Below are positions 53,539 to 62,332 of a DNA stretch of 64,000 nt, in pieces. Made by a program: the position numbers and the translations under genes. Position 1 is the first letter of the stretch. Each line of letters begins with the position of its first letter. The stretch is from Streptomyces stelliscabiei (GTDB taxonomy: Bacteria; Actinomycetota; Actinomycetes; Streptomycetales; Streptomycetaceae). The notes below the pieces were generated by a model. It made no database searches, was not told the DNA's origin, and saw nothing but the letters and a program-made list of their open reading frames with translations. The stretch spans positions 9,672,001-9,736,000 of the forward strand of contig NZ_JADBGF010000001.1 of the NCBI RefSeq assembly GCF_014873495.1, written 5' to 3'.

Positions 53539-53583
53539 CCCACCGCCCACGTTTCCGCCGCACGTTTCGGGTTAAGGGATGTC

Positions 53584-54807
53584 ATGACCAGTACGCATGA
53601 ACCGTCCGAGCTGATTCCCCGTGTCCCCGGGCAGCCGGACGCACCGTCCGTCGAGTACCGGGTCACGCGGATACGCCGACGTCTGGAACGCCTGATAGGG
53701 GTCGCCGCGACCGAGGGCAACGCGCTCGTCCCGTTGCGCAACGGCGACGAGATCTTCACCGCGATGCTGGCCGCGATCCGCCGGGCCGACCACACCGTCG
53801 ACATGATGACGTTCGTGTACTGGCGGGGAGACATCGCCCGCGAGTTCGCCCACGCCCTCGCGGAACGTGCCCGCGCCGGTGTGCGGGTGCGACTGCTGCT
53901 CGACGGGTTCGGCAGCCGGCTCATCGAGACCGAGCAACTGGAGACGATGGAGCGGGCCGGCGTGCAGGTGGCCTGGTTCCGCAAGCCGTTGTATCTCTCC
54001 CCGCTCAAGCAGAACCACCGCTGTCACCGCAAGGTCCTCGTCGTCGACGAGGAGATCGCGTTCACCGGCGGGGTGGGCATCGCCCAGGAATGGTGTGGCG
54101 ACGCGCGCGACGAGAACGAGTGGCGTGACACGCATGTCGAGGTCCGCGGGCCCGCGGTGGACGGCGTGGCCGCGGCGTTCGCGCAGAACTGGGCCGAGTG
54201 CCACGACGAACTCTTCGACGAACGCGACCGGTTCGTCGAACACCGCCCGCAGGGCAACGCGATCGTGCAGGTGGTGCGCGGCTCGGCCAGCATCGGCTGG
54301 CAGGACATGCAGACTCTGATCCGCGTCATGCTGGAATCCGCCGAGGAGCGCTTCCGCCTGGCCACCGCCTACTTCTCGCCGGACGCGTACTTCGTCGAGC
54401 TGCTGTGCGCCGCCGCCCGGCGCGGGGTGCTGGTGGAGATTCTGCTGCCGGGCCCCCACACCGACAAGCGCGTCTGCCAGTTGGCGGGCCAGCACCACTA
54501 CGAGCAGCTCATCGCCTGCGGAGTGAGGATCTACCAGTACCAGCCGACGATGATGCACGCCAAGGTCATCACCGTCGACGGCGTCGCCGCGCTGATCGGC
54601 TCGACCAACTTCAACCGCCGTTCCCTCGACCACGACGAGGAGATCATGCTCGCCGTCCTCGACGAGGAGTTCACCACCACTCTCGACGCCCACTTCGAGG
54701 CGGACATCAAGGTGAGCGAACCGATCCGGGCCGGCCGCTGGAAGAGACGTTCCGTACTGCAGAGAACCCGGGAAATGGCGGTGCAACCCATCCGCCGTTT
54801 CCTGTGA
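53584..54807 (+). CDS. Phospholipase D-family cardiolipin synthase-like protein
   Basis: The 407-residue protein has two HKD motifs: HRKVLVVDEEIAFTGG (about 147-162) and HAKVITVDGVAALIGSTNFNRRS split at its turn (about 325-347). There are no N-terminal membrane helices, so it resembles the shorter ClsB-type enzymes. It may make or remodel cardiolipin or phosphatidylglycerol at the inner membrane face. AAGGG lies 6 nt before ATG 53584. Next to stress genes, it might adjust membranes under stress; inferred. Confidence 0.85.
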   Translation: MTSTHEPSELIPRVPGQPDAPSVEYRVTRIRRRLERLIGVAATEGNALVPLRNGDEIFTAMLAAIRRADHTVDMMTFVYWRGDIAREFAHALAERARAGVRVRLLLDGFGSRLIETEQLETMERAGVQVAWFRKPLYLSPLKQNHRCHRKVLVVDEEIAFTGGVGIAQEWCGDARDENEWRDTHVEVRGPAVDGVAAAFAQNWAECHDELFDERDRFVEHRPQGNAIVQVVRGSASIGWQDMQTLIRVMLESAEERFRLATAYFSPDAYFVELLCAAARRGVLVEILLPGPHTDKRVCQLAGQHHYEQLIACGVRIYQYQPTMMHAKVITVDGVAALIGSTNFNRRSLDHDEEIMLAVLDEEFTTTLDAHFEADIKVSEPIRAGRWKRRSVLQRTREMAVQPIRRFL

Positions 54808-54884
54808 CACCGCCCCGAGCCGGGGTAGAGGGATGCCGATCCGGCTCCGTGGAGGGAGCCGAACCCGTGGAGAGAGAGCCGAGC

Positions 54885-55310
54885 ATGACCGACGACGCCT
54901 ACCTGTTCCTGCTCGACGACGTGTCCGCGCCGCTCGGTGTGGCCCCCGCCGCCGTCGACGGTCTCGCGTGCATGGAGACTCCGGCGGTACGCGCCTGGCT
55001 GGACGCTCAGGAGAGCGCGCCGAACTCCCCGCACCTGCGCCTGCTGCCACCGGAGGAGACGGCCGCCATTCCCGAGGGGGCGCAGCGGCTGCCCGTCCCG
55101 TTGAGCGACGAGGAACTGAGCCGGGTACGCCACCTGATGACACCCGAACCGCTCGCCCGGGTCGAGGAGGAACTGCTCGCCTACCGCGACAGCGCGGACG
55201 GCCGGGACGGTCTGATCGCACGCGCCCTGGCCGCCGGTGTGCCACCGCACCGCATCGTGGAACTGACCGGGGTCGACCCCGCCACGGTGACGGCCGCGGC
55301 GAGCGGCTGA
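54885..55310 (+). CDS. DUF6003-like hypothetical protein
   Basis: The 141-residue acidic protein begins MTDDAYLFLLDDVSAPLG and ends with a small helix-turn-helix-like part IARALAAGVPPHRIVELTG. I recognise it as similar to the actinobacterial family DUF6003, of unknown role. The middle ETPAVRAWLDAQ and LPVPLSDEELSRVR are conserved in the family as I recall it. GGAGAG precedes ATG 54885. It follows the PLD gene by 77 nt and may share its transcript. Confidence 0.65.
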   Translation: MTDDAYLFLLDDVSAPLGVAPAAVDGLACMETPAVRAWLDAQESAPNSPHLRLLPPEETAAIPEGAQRLPVPLSDEELSRVRHLMTPEPLARVEEELLAYRDSADGRDGLIARALAAGVPPHRIVELTGVDPATVTAAASG

Positions 55311-55416
55311 CGCGCCGGACCCGAGTGTGGGCCGGGTCGTCCGGACGCCGGGCCACGTTCGTACCCGTGGGAGCCCCGGCGGGCTCTCGTGGCGCGCCGA
55401 CCGATCCGTGCGCGAC

Positions 55417-55980
55417 CTACGAACCCGCTGGGCAGATGTCTTCGAGCGACAGGTGTACGCGCCCCGCGTCGACTTCGACGGCGACGATCCGCACCGACAC
55501 GTCCTGGCCCTCGCGGACGGCATCGGCCATGTCCGCGACCCCCCCGCCGACCGGTACGAGCCCCTCCACACAGTCGGCGATGCGCACGAAGCAGCCGATC
55601 GACGCGATCTTCGTGACCGTTCCCGCGACGACCTGGCCGACGCGCCCGGCGAACCCGGGAAGCGGGTCCTCGTGCTCGGCCCACTCACGGAGTTCGATGC
55701 CCACCTGGTGATGGTGCTCGGCATGCCAGACCACCTCGCCGGTGACGAGTCGACCGACGGGCGGCAGTTCCAGACACCGGGGCATCCTGTCGATGCGGGC
55801 CAGACCCATGGCTTCGGGGTGGCCGTCGACGGAGAGGAAGGCACCGAAGGGCTGTCTGCCGATGACCGCACCCGTGACCGGCGTCCCGACGGGCAGGGAA
55901 CGGACCGTCGCGTTCCAGGCCGCTGCGCCATCGGTCGGCGGGCGCCGACCGTTCTCGGACGGCCAGGAGTACTCGGACAT
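55417..55980 (-). CDS. S1 RNA-binding-domain protein
   Basis: The 187-residue protein carries two S1-like OB folds: about 28-95 (LPVGTPVTGAVIGRQPFGAF; LVTGEVVWHAEHHHQVGIEL) and about 112-183 (GQVVAGTVTKIASIGCFVRI; VRIVAVEVDAGRVHLSLED). It may bind RNA or act on the ribosome. The start ATG 55980 is followed by a short polar leader. It is convergent with the DUF6003-like gene and appears to be monocistronic. Confidence 0.75.
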   Translation of the reverse strand: MSEYSWPSENGRRPPTDGAAAWNATVRSLPVGTPVTGAVIGRQPFGAFLSVDGHPEAMGLARIDRMPRCLELPPVGRLVTGEVVWHAEHHHQVGIELREWAEHEDPLPGFAGRVGQVVAGTVTKIASIGCFVRIADCVEGLVPVGGGVADMADAVREGQDVSVRIVAVEVDAGRVHLSLEDICPAGS

Positions 55981-56057
55981 GGGCTGATCATGACACGCGA
56001 CCGCAGCCCCCGGCGCTCCGCCGACGTCGGGCGCCGCTGCCGAGGGCGGGCTCGCCG

Positions 56058-56573
56058 TCAGGCGCCGGCTCGGGCGAAGCGGAGTGTCGCCGTGATCGTC
56101 GCCTGGCCGCGCATCATGCCCAGTTGGTTCCAGGTGATGCCGAACTGCTCGCGGTCCACGGTGAATTCGGTCTCCAGCGTGAGCCCTTCGGCGGTCGCCT
56201 CCGTCAGGCGCGCGGTCAGGGAGCGTGACCTGCTGATGCCGCGCACGGTGAGCTGACCGACGACGTGCACCGTGTCACCGTCCCGGAGTTCGGCGCTGCG
56301 GACCGCGAAGGTGATCTCGGGGTGGCGTGCGACGTCGAAGAAGTCGGCGGACCGCAGGTGCTCGTCGCGCTTGGCGTTCTTGGTGTCCAGGGAGGCGGAG
56401 TCGAAGGACACGGCACCGACGGCGGAGCCGTCGGGCCGGACCTCGCCCTGCCCGCGGACGGTGCCGAAGACGCCCTTCACGGTGACGAGACCCCACATGG
56501 TCCTGTGCTGCACGGCGACGGTCGAGGCGGTGGTGTCGAGCTGCCACAGTCCGGTCTCCACGGCAACGGTCAT
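56058..56573 (-). CDS. YceI-family protein
   Basis: The 171-residue protein is a YceI lipocalin-like barrel: GLWQLDTTASTVAVQHRTM, FDSASLDTKNAKRDEHLRS and FEFTVDREQFGITWN-like end (TVDREQFGITWNQ). YceI proteins bind polyisoprenoids. No signal peptide is present, so it stays in the cytosol. ATG 56573 is preferred over 56603. It is divergent from a MarR gene with three operator-like repeats between, so the MarR protein probably represses it. Confidence 0.8.
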   Translation of the reverse strand: MTVAVETGLWQLDTTASTVAVQHRTMWGLVTVKGVFGTVRGQGEVRPDGSAVGAVSFDSASLDTKNAKRDEHLRSADFFDVARHPEITFAVRSAELRDGDTVHVVGQLTVRGISRSRSLTARLTEATAEGLTLETEFTVDREQFGITWNQLGMMRGQATITATLRFARAGA

Positions 56574-56597
56574 GGTTCTTCTCCACTCGGTGAGGTC

Positions 56598-56670
56598 GTC
56601 CAAATTTGTATGACTGAAGCTAGCCGGTTATCCAAACCTGGACAACCCATGTTCTCCAAAAATGGACAAC
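56598..56670. promoter_or_regulatory. Three 17-nt operator-like repeats between yceI-like and marR-like genes
   Basis: GTCCAAATTTGTATGAC (56598-56614), ATCCAAACCTGGACAAC (56630-56646) and CTCCAAAAATGGACAAC (56654-56670) share TCCAAA-N2-3-TGGACAAC, an imperfect palindrome of MarR type. The third overlaps an alternative ATG at 56662. Confidence 0.6.
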
Positions 56671-56685
56671 AGTTACACTGGGTCC

Positions 56686-57210
56686 ATGGCCGACCTCGAC
56701 AAGGACCCCTCCCGCCTGCCCGAATGTCCGTCCGCGCGGGGCGAGGGGCTGCTGCCCGCCGAGCTGCACGCCTGGATGCTTCTGCTGGCCGCGACGGGTG
56801 CCGTGGAGCAGCGGCTGCGCACGGTCGTGAAAGAGCGGCTCGGGGTCTCGCACGACGAGTTCCTGATCCTCTGCCTGCTGGCCGCGCAGCCCGAGGAGGG
56901 GCTGCGGATGACCCGGATCGCGGAACTGCTGGGCCGGCCCAAGACCCGGCTCACCTATCAGATCGCCTGCCTCGGCCATGCCGACCTCGTCACCCGCGAA
57001 TCGGTGTGCGGCGACAAGCGCGGCATCCAGGTCGCTCTCACCGACAAGGCGCGGCGCCTGCTGAAGGAGGGCTCCGGCCCACTCGCCGAGACCGTCACCG
57101 GCGCGCTCGGTCAGTTCATGGGGCCGGCCCAGCGTGAGGCGCTGCGGGGTCTGCTGCCGGACCTCGTCCAAACGCCTTCCGCCGAGCCGTCGGGCCCGGT
57201 GCCCGCGTGA
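56686..57210 (+). CDS. MarR-family regulator
   Basis: The 174-residue MarR protein has the winged helix LRMTRIAELLGRPKTRLTYQ (about 77-96) and wing RESVCGDKRGIQVALT. One Cys in the wing (CGDKRG) could make it redox-sensitive, as in some MarR proteins, which is speculative. ATG 56686 is chosen because the other ATG (56662) lies inside an operator repeat. It likely controls itself and the YceI gene. Confidence 0.8.
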   Translation: MADLDKDPSRLPECPSARGEGLLPAELHAWMLLLAATGAVEQRLRTVVKERLGVSHDEFLILCLLAAQPEEGLRMTRIAELLGRPKTRLTYQIACLGHADLVTRESVCGDKRGIQVALTDKARRLLKEGSGPLAETVTGALGQFMGPAQREALRGLLPDLVQTPSAEPSGPVPA

Positions 57211-57303
57211 CCTGAGCCGGCCCGGAAGTTCCCCGCCCCCGGTCACATAGGAAGAACCTGACGGGGAACTCGTATGCTCCCGACCAGTCAAGGGAGAATA
57301 TTC

Positions 57304-57546
57304 GTGATCATTGCGGCAGTTGTCGGAGTATGTGTCGTCCTGGCCGTTCTGGCCTTCTTCGTCCCTCGCCTCTCTCGGCACCCCGAGCGCGGCACACAGC
57401 GTTCGCTCGGTGCCGGGTCCCGGGTCGGCGGCAAGGCGCCCGGCGTCCTGGGCAGGCTGTTCAGCAAGCCCTTCCAGACGAGTTCCCGCGCCGTCGGCCG
57501 CAGTGGCTCGGCGGGTCGTCGTACGCGCGGCCGCATGCCGTTCTGA
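57304..57546 (+). CDS. DUF6411-like small membrane protein
   Basis: The 80-residue protein has one N-terminal helix (about 2-20, IIAAVVGVCVVLAVLAFFV) and a basic, Gly/Ser/Arg-rich tail (GRLFSKPFQTSSRAV; RTRGRMPF). This is the pattern of the Streptomyces family DUF6411. GTG 57304 with GGGAG upstream is chosen; ATG 57274 would add ten residues. It is likely inner-membrane anchored; function unknown. Confidence 0.65.
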   Translation: MIIAAVVGVCVVLAVLAFFVPRLSRHPERGTQRSLGAGSRVGGKAPGVLGRLFSKPFQTSSRAVGRSGSAGRRTRGRMPF

Positions 57547-57607
57547 TCTCGGCGGTGCCATGCCGACCGGTGTCACGGAGTACTCGGGCTCACGCGGGAG
57601 TGGTGCG

Positions 57608-58564
57608 ATGAACGCTGACCATGCCGACAGGCTGCTGGACGGGCTGACGGTGGACACCAGCCGGGAGGAGCGGCCGGTCCTGCTGGACGGGGCCGGCCGG
57701 CCGCTGAAGACGTGGCGCGAGAACCACCCGTACGGCCGCAAGGTCGGCCGCCAGGAGTACGAGCGGCGCAAGCGGGTCCTGCAGATCGAGCTGCTCAAGC
57801 TCCAGCGCTGGGTCAAGGACGCCGGCGCCCGGGTGATCGTGGTGTGCGAAGGGCGCGACGCGGCCGGCAAGGGCGGCACGATCCAACGTCTCACCGAGCG
57901 GCTCAACCCGCGCGGCGCCAGGGTGGTGGCCCTGGACAAGCCCACCGAACGGGAGACCGGGCAGTGGTACTTCCAGCGGTACATCGCGCACCTGCCGACG
58001 GCCGGGGAGATCGTCTTCTTCGACCGCTCCTGGTACAACCGGGCCGGCGTGGAGCGCGTGATGGGCTACTGCTCGAAGGACCAGTACGAGCTGTTCCTCG
58101 AACAGTGCCCGGCCTTCGAGCGGATGCTCGTCGACGACGGCTTCCTGCTGTTCAAGTTCTGGTTCTCCGTCTCCCGCGCCGAACAGCGCACCCGTTTCGC
58201 CATCCGCCAGGTCGACCCGGTGCGCCAGTGGAAGCTGTCGCCCACGGACCTGGCCTCACTGGACCGGTGGGACGACTACACGGAGGCCAAGGTCGACATG
58301 TTCCGGGCCACCGACACCGAACGGGCCCCCTGGACCGTCGTCAAGAGCAACGACAAGCGTCGTGCCCGGCTGGAGACCATGCGCAGCCTGCTGTCGCGCA
58401 TCGACTACGGCAACAAGGACCCCGAGGCGGTCGGCACCCCCGACCCGCTCGTCGTCGGCGCCGCGAACACCCTCCTGGAACCCGGCGAGGAGGACACGGC
58501 CCTCTCGCCGACCCCCCTCTCCCATCGCACCGACGGGCCGGGCAGCCACCCCGAATCCACCTGA
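57608..58564 (+). CDS. ppk2: Polyphosphate kinase 2
   Basis: The 318-residue enzyme has the PPK2 Walker A CEGRDAAGKGGTIQRL (about 79-94), the lid/Walker B part FFDRSWYNRAGVERVMGY (about 137-154) and the conserved ending DDYTEAKVDMFRATDT. Class I PPK2 proteins make ATP or GTP from polyphosphate or the reverse. GGGAG lies 8 nt before ATG 57608; an upstream in-frame ATG at 57560 exists. A polyphosphate enzyme next to stress-signalling genes fits an energy-stress theme. Confidence 0.85.
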   Translation: MNADHADRLLDGLTVDTSREERPVLLDGAGRPLKTWRENHPYGRKVGRQEYERRKRVLQIELLKLQRWVKDAGARVIVVCEGRDAAGKGGTIQRLTERLNPRGARVVALDKPTERETGQWYFQRYIAHLPTAGEIVFFDRSWYNRAGVERVMGYCSKDQYELFLEQCPAFERMLVDDGFLLFKFWFSVSRAEQRTRFAIRQVDPVRQWKLSPTDLASLDRWDDYTEAKVDMFRATDTERAPWTVVKSNDKRRARLETMRSLLSRIDYGNKDPEAVGTPDPLVVGAANTLLEPGEEDTALSPTPLSHRTDGPGSHPEST

Positions 58565-58565
58565 C

Positions 58566-58587
58566 GCCGACCGCCGCGGCGGTCGGC
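58566..58587. terminator. Palindromic hairpin after ppk2
   Basis: A 22-nt perfect palindrome (GCCGACCGCCG and its inverse) immediately after the stop codon. Confidence 0.6.
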
Positions 58588-58657
58588 GGTACGGTTCTCC
58601 GGGCCGCGAGATCACGTTCTCGCCCGGCCGCGGGAACGACAGGAGGAGACGTACTCG

Positions 58658-59623
58658 ATGGGGACCGTGGTGCACGTCCCGCAGACGCGGGACATGATCG
58701 GGGAGGAGCTGTCCGGCGACGAGGCGCTCACCGCGCTGCGGCACTACGGAGGCCGCCGGCTGCTCCTGGACGCGTTCGCCCGGTTCCGTTACGCCGACGG
58801 CTTCACCAACTCCCGTTCACTCGCGTTCCAAGTGGTCCTCGGACTGGTGCCGTTCACCATCGCGCTGGTCGGCGTGGCCACCACCGTGCACACGGAGAGC
58901 GTGGGACGGATCATCGAACTCACCCTGGGCCAGATCGTGCCGGGCGCGAGCGCGCGCCTGGTCGAGGACGCGCTCGACGGCACCGCGCGCAGTGCCGGTT
59001 CCGGAATCTGGAGCGCCGTCGCCATGTGGGTGGGACTGGCCTTCGCCGTCCTCAACCTCGCCTCGGCGATGGGGCAGGTCGAACGCGGCGCCAACCGCAT
59101 CTACGGCATCGAACGCGACCGGCCGTTCCTGGGCAAGTACGGCCGGTCCCTGCTCCTGGCCCTCGCCGCGGGCATGCCGATGGTGCTGGGGTTCCTCGTG
59201 CTGGTCGCGGGCGACGCCGTCGGGAACGCGGTGGTGCAGGCGCTCGGCTGGCCCGAGAACCGGCTGGACTGGCTGCGTCCCCTCGAAGTGCCGCTGGGCG
59301 TGGTGCTGGCCTGGGTCGCCTCGGCGGTGATCTTCCGCTGGGCACCGCGCCGGGACCAACCGGGCTACACCTGGCTCGCGTTCGGCTCGGCGGTCCACCT
59401 GGTCCTGTGGGTCACGGCCACCTGGCTCCTCGCCCTCTACGTCGCCGAGAGCGGATCGTTCGGCACCGTGTACGGACCGCTGACGGCGTTCGTCGCCCTG
59501 CTGCTGTGGGCCAACCTGACCGGTGTGGCCCTGTTCCTGGGCATCGCCTTCGCCGCTCAGCTCGAAGCGGCCCGGGCCGGCATCACCGAGGCGGTGCGTC
59601 CGGACCCGGGACCGGGGCCGTGA
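58658..59623 (+). CDS. YihY/BrkB-family membrane protein
   Basis: The 321-residue protein has six predicted helices (about 55-310) and the BrkB/YihY pattern: GFTNSRSLAFQVVLGLVPFTIAL split by the first helix, VWLGLAF-like and GPLTAFVALLLWANLTGVALFLG-type last helices. It was once mistaken for RNase BN. Function is unknown, probably a transporter or membrane-envelope protein. ATG 58658 follows GGAGGAG. Confidence 0.8.
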   Translation: MGTVVHVPQTRDMIGEELSGDEALTALRHYGGRRLLLDAFARFRYADGFTNSRSLAFQVVLGLVPFTIALVGVATTVHTESVGRIIELTLGQIVPGASARLVEDALDGTARSAGSGIWSAVAMWVGLAFAVLNLASAMGQVERGANRIYGIERDRPFLGKYGRSLLLALAAGMPMVLGFLVLVAGDAVGNAVVQALGWPENRLDWLRPLEVPLGVVLAWVASAVIFRWAPRRDQPGYTWLAFGSAVHLVLWVTATWLLALYVAESGSFGTVYGPLTAFVALLLWANLTGVALFLGIAFAAQLEAARAGITEAVRPDPGPGP

Positions 59624-59660
59624 CGGGCCCCGGCCACCGGACGCGGCATGCGGCGGTGCC

Positions 59661-60617
59661 TCAGCCGCGCCGCAAAAACTCCTTGCGCCACTTGGTGATC
59701 TGGCGCGAGGGATCGCCGGTGTACGACCACGGCGTACGCGTGGCGCGCTGCCCGACGATGTTGAACAGCGAACCGGCGATGTCCGTCAGCCCGGCCGAAC
59801 AGGCCGCGTGGGTCAGGTAGTTGAGGTCGCGGACTTCGCCCGGGGGAGGGGGGCCGTCCGGCCGCCCGGTGATCCAGCGCTGCCAGGTGCGCCGTACGTC
59901 GCTGGCGGCGCCGTCGTGGCTCCAGTGCTGCCCGATGCCGATACCGGTCTGACGCGCGTTCTCCTCCCGCAGCGCGCGGTACTCCTCGACCCGGGCGTAC
60001 TGCACCAGCACCGGCAGCGGCGAGCCCGGTGGGGCCACACCGGCCGCGTCCCGGGCGAAGTCGTACATCAGGCCGTGCGAGCCGTGCCAGCGCGAGGAGT
60101 AGTAGTGCAGCACCTGGAGGTGGCCCTCCACGCTGAACGGGTCGCGGTCGTACAACTCGTCCCACCAGCGCGCCAGTTCCTGGCGGCGCACCCCTCCGCC
60201 GTAGAGCCGGGCCACCGAGATCAGGGAGATCCAGGGCGTCGGGTCGTCGGGGTAGGCCTCGGCCGCCTCGAAGCAGGCCACCGCCGCGCTGTCGATGCGC
60301 CGCGGGTCGATGGGGACGCCCCGGCCGGCGGTGATGGCCAGGTTGAAGGCCCGCGCCGTCTCGGTGGCGGCCCGCAGCACCAGGGCGTCGGCGCTGCGGG
60401 GCTCGGCGGCCAGCCAGGACTCCACGGTCGAACTGCCCGCGCACGCCTGAGCGAGCATCCGGATCCGGTGGCCCCGGGCCACCCACGCCGGGCCGGTCAT
60501 GCGCAGCAGCTCGCGAGGGCCCTGCCAGCGGCCGATGACGATGTCCTGCCGGGCCGCGGTCAACGGCGCGTCACCGCAGTCGGAGTCGAAGTCGGGGGTG
60601 AAGCGTTCTCGCGCCAT
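59661..60617 (-). CDS. Hypothetical protein in an operon with an amino-acid permease
   Basis: I do not recognise a named family. The 318-residue soluble protein is helical and Trp/Arg-rich, with TPR-like segments (AVACFEAAEAYPDDPTPWIS; GHLQVLHYYSSRWHGS) and the end TPWSYTGDPSRQITKWRKE. GAGAGGGA precedes ATG 60617, and the permease gene stops 10 nt upstream, so both are co-transcribed. It may relate to permease regulation or to the substrate's use. Confidence 0.65.
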   Translation of the reverse strand: MARERFTPDFDSDCGDAPLTAARQDIVIGRWQGPRELLRMTGPAWVARGHRIRMLAQACAGSSTVESWLAAEPRSADALVLRAATETARAFNLAITAGRGVPIDPRRIDSAAVACFEAAEAYPDDPTPWISLISVARLYGGGVRRQELARWWDELYDRDPFSVEGHLQVLHYYSSRWHGSHGLMYDFARDAAGVAPPGSPLPVLVQYARVEEYRALREENARQTGIGIGQHWSHDGAASDVRRTWQRWITGRPDGPPPPGEVRDLNYLTHAACSAGLTDIAGSLFNIVGQRATRTPWSYTGDPSRQITKWRKEFLRRG

Positions 60618-60627
60618 CGGGTCCCTC

Positions 60628-62115
60628 TCAGAAGTCGGTCGGGAGACCCTCATGGGCATGGGAGCGTTGGGCCGCCGCCGCGGCGGCCGCGGCGTCACCC
60701 GACGCGGCATCCGTCTCGACGGCCTCGGCGGCGTCGAGCGGGGCGGGCCGGTAGTACTCACTGCCCTTGCGCCAGTACCAGAGCATCGGGATCACACCGA
60801 CCGCCAGGCCGCCGAGCCCGATCGCCACGGACGCGCTGCTCAGCTCGCCGAGCGACTCGACGAGCACCCAGAACATGAACAGGGCGCCGAGCAGCGGCCA
60901 CAGCCCGCCGAAGACGAAGTTCGACACGGACTTCAGCAGCATCCTGCGGTAGGCGACGACCACCGCGAGCCCGGCCAGTCCGTAGTAGACGGCGATCTGC
61001 AGGCCGATCGCGGAGATGGCGTCCGCGAGGATGTCACCGACCGACCCGAGGGCGTTGGAGGCCACGAACATCACCAGCGCCACACCGCCCACCACGACGA
61101 TGGCCACGTAGGGGGTGTTCCAGGTGCGGTGGACGCGGCCGAGCGCCTCGGGCATCGTGCGGTCGCGGCCCATCGCGAACAGCGAGCGGGTGACCTGGAT
61201 GAGGGTGGTCTCCAGGGTCGCGATGGTCGACAGCATCACGGCCACGATGAGCAGCTTGCCGCCCAGCCCGGGCCACACCTCCTCGCCGAGCACCGCCAGG
61301 ACGTTGGCGTCGTTCTGCTGGATCTGGGTGTCGGTCAGGATGACGTTGACCGCGATGGTGAAGACCTCGAAGAGAAGGAAGACGATGCCGACGCCGATCA
61401 GACCGGCGAGACCGGTGGTGCGCCGGCTGTCGCGGGTCTCCTCGCTGAGGTTGCTCGTGACGTCCCAGCCCCAGTAGTAGAAGGCGGCGATCAGCGCACC
61501 CGAGGCGAAGCCGCTCACTCCGTCGAAGTGGCTGAAGCCCAGCCAGGACCATTCGAAGGAGCGGGCGCTGTCGCCGTGCAGCAGCGCCAGCACGGCGAAC
61601 AGGGCCAGGATGACCAGTTCCACGCCCGACATGATGAGCTGGGCGCGGACGGTGAGGCGGGCGCCACCGAGGACGACCACCAGCATGACCACGAACCAGA
61701 AGGCGCCGACCGTCGTGGCCAGCGCGGTGTTGTCGGCCAGGTCCTCGTCGAACAGGGACAGCGTCATCGCGCCGGCGGGCAGTGAGCCCGCCACCATGAA
61801 GATGGTCGCGGAGATCACCAGGGCCCAGCCGCTGAGGAACCCCAGGAAGGGGTGGAGCGTGCGGCCCACCCACGAGTAGCTGGCGCCCGCGTTGACGTCG
61901 ATGCGGCTGAGGTAGCTGAAGGCCAGGGCGATGCCCAGCATGGGTATCGCGCAGTACAGCAGTGCCGCCGGGCTCGCGAGGCCCACCGCGCCGACGAGGA
62001 CGGCGGTGGTCGCGGCGATCGAATAGGCGGGCGCGCTGCCCGCCACCGCCATGACCACCGTGTCGAACGTGCCGAGGACATTGGCCTGCAGCCCTCTGCC
62101 CCTGTTGTTGCTCAT
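60628..62115 (-). CDS. APC-family amino-acid permease
   Basis: The 495-residue transporter has twelve helices and the APC hallmark near the start (NVLGTFDTVVMAVAGSAPAYS, residues about 13-33, broken by helix 1 unwinding GSAP). Helix 6/7 (FYYWGWDVTSNLSEETRD) and helix 8 (TLETTLIQVTRSLFAMGRD) are typical. An Ala-rich C-terminal tail follows. It imports an amino acid or amine; substrate unknown. ATG 62115 follows GAAGG. Confidence 0.8.
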   Translation of the reverse strand: MSNNRGRGLQANVLGTFDTVVMAVAGSAPAYSIAATTAVLVGAVGLASPAALLYCAIPMLGIALAFSYLSRIDVNAGASYSWVGRTLHPFLGFLSGWALVISATIFMVAGSLPAGAMTLSLFDEDLADNTALATTVGAFWFVVMLVVVLGGARLTVRAQLIMSGVELVILALFAVLALLHGDSARSFEWSWLGFSHFDGVSGFASGALIAAFYYWGWDVTSNLSEETRDSRRTTGLAGLIGVGIVFLLFEVFTIAVNVILTDTQIQQNDANVLAVLGEEVWPGLGGKLLIVAVMLSTIATLETTLIQVTRSLFAMGRDRTMPEALGRVHRTWNTPYVAIVVVGGVALVMFVASNALGSVGDILADAISAIGLQIAVYYGLAGLAVVVAYRRMLLKSVSNFVFGGLWPLLGALFMFWVLVESLGELSSASVAIGLGGLAVGVIPMLWYWRKGSEYYRPAPLDAAEAVETDAASGDAAAAAAAAQRSHAHEGLPTDF

Positions 62116-62332
62116 CGATGCGCTGCCTTCGTGAGGGCACGACGGACGGGCGCCTGGGCCGCCGGCGTGGAGGACTCGGGGGATGATGCTGCCTCGGGCC
62201 CGGAGGGGGAGGTCTTCGGGCCCGGGGCGGGAACGGGGGAGCGCATCGTGCACCGGCAAGTCGGCGAGCGAATGATCACACCGTGTGTGCGAGTGATGAT
62301 ATCCGCGCTGTTTGAGGGTTCAAGATTGACTG

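Noticed and set aside
53572..55356. 594-residue open frame on the minus strand
   Set aside because: Antisense to the PLD and DUF6003-like genes; no recognisable motif.
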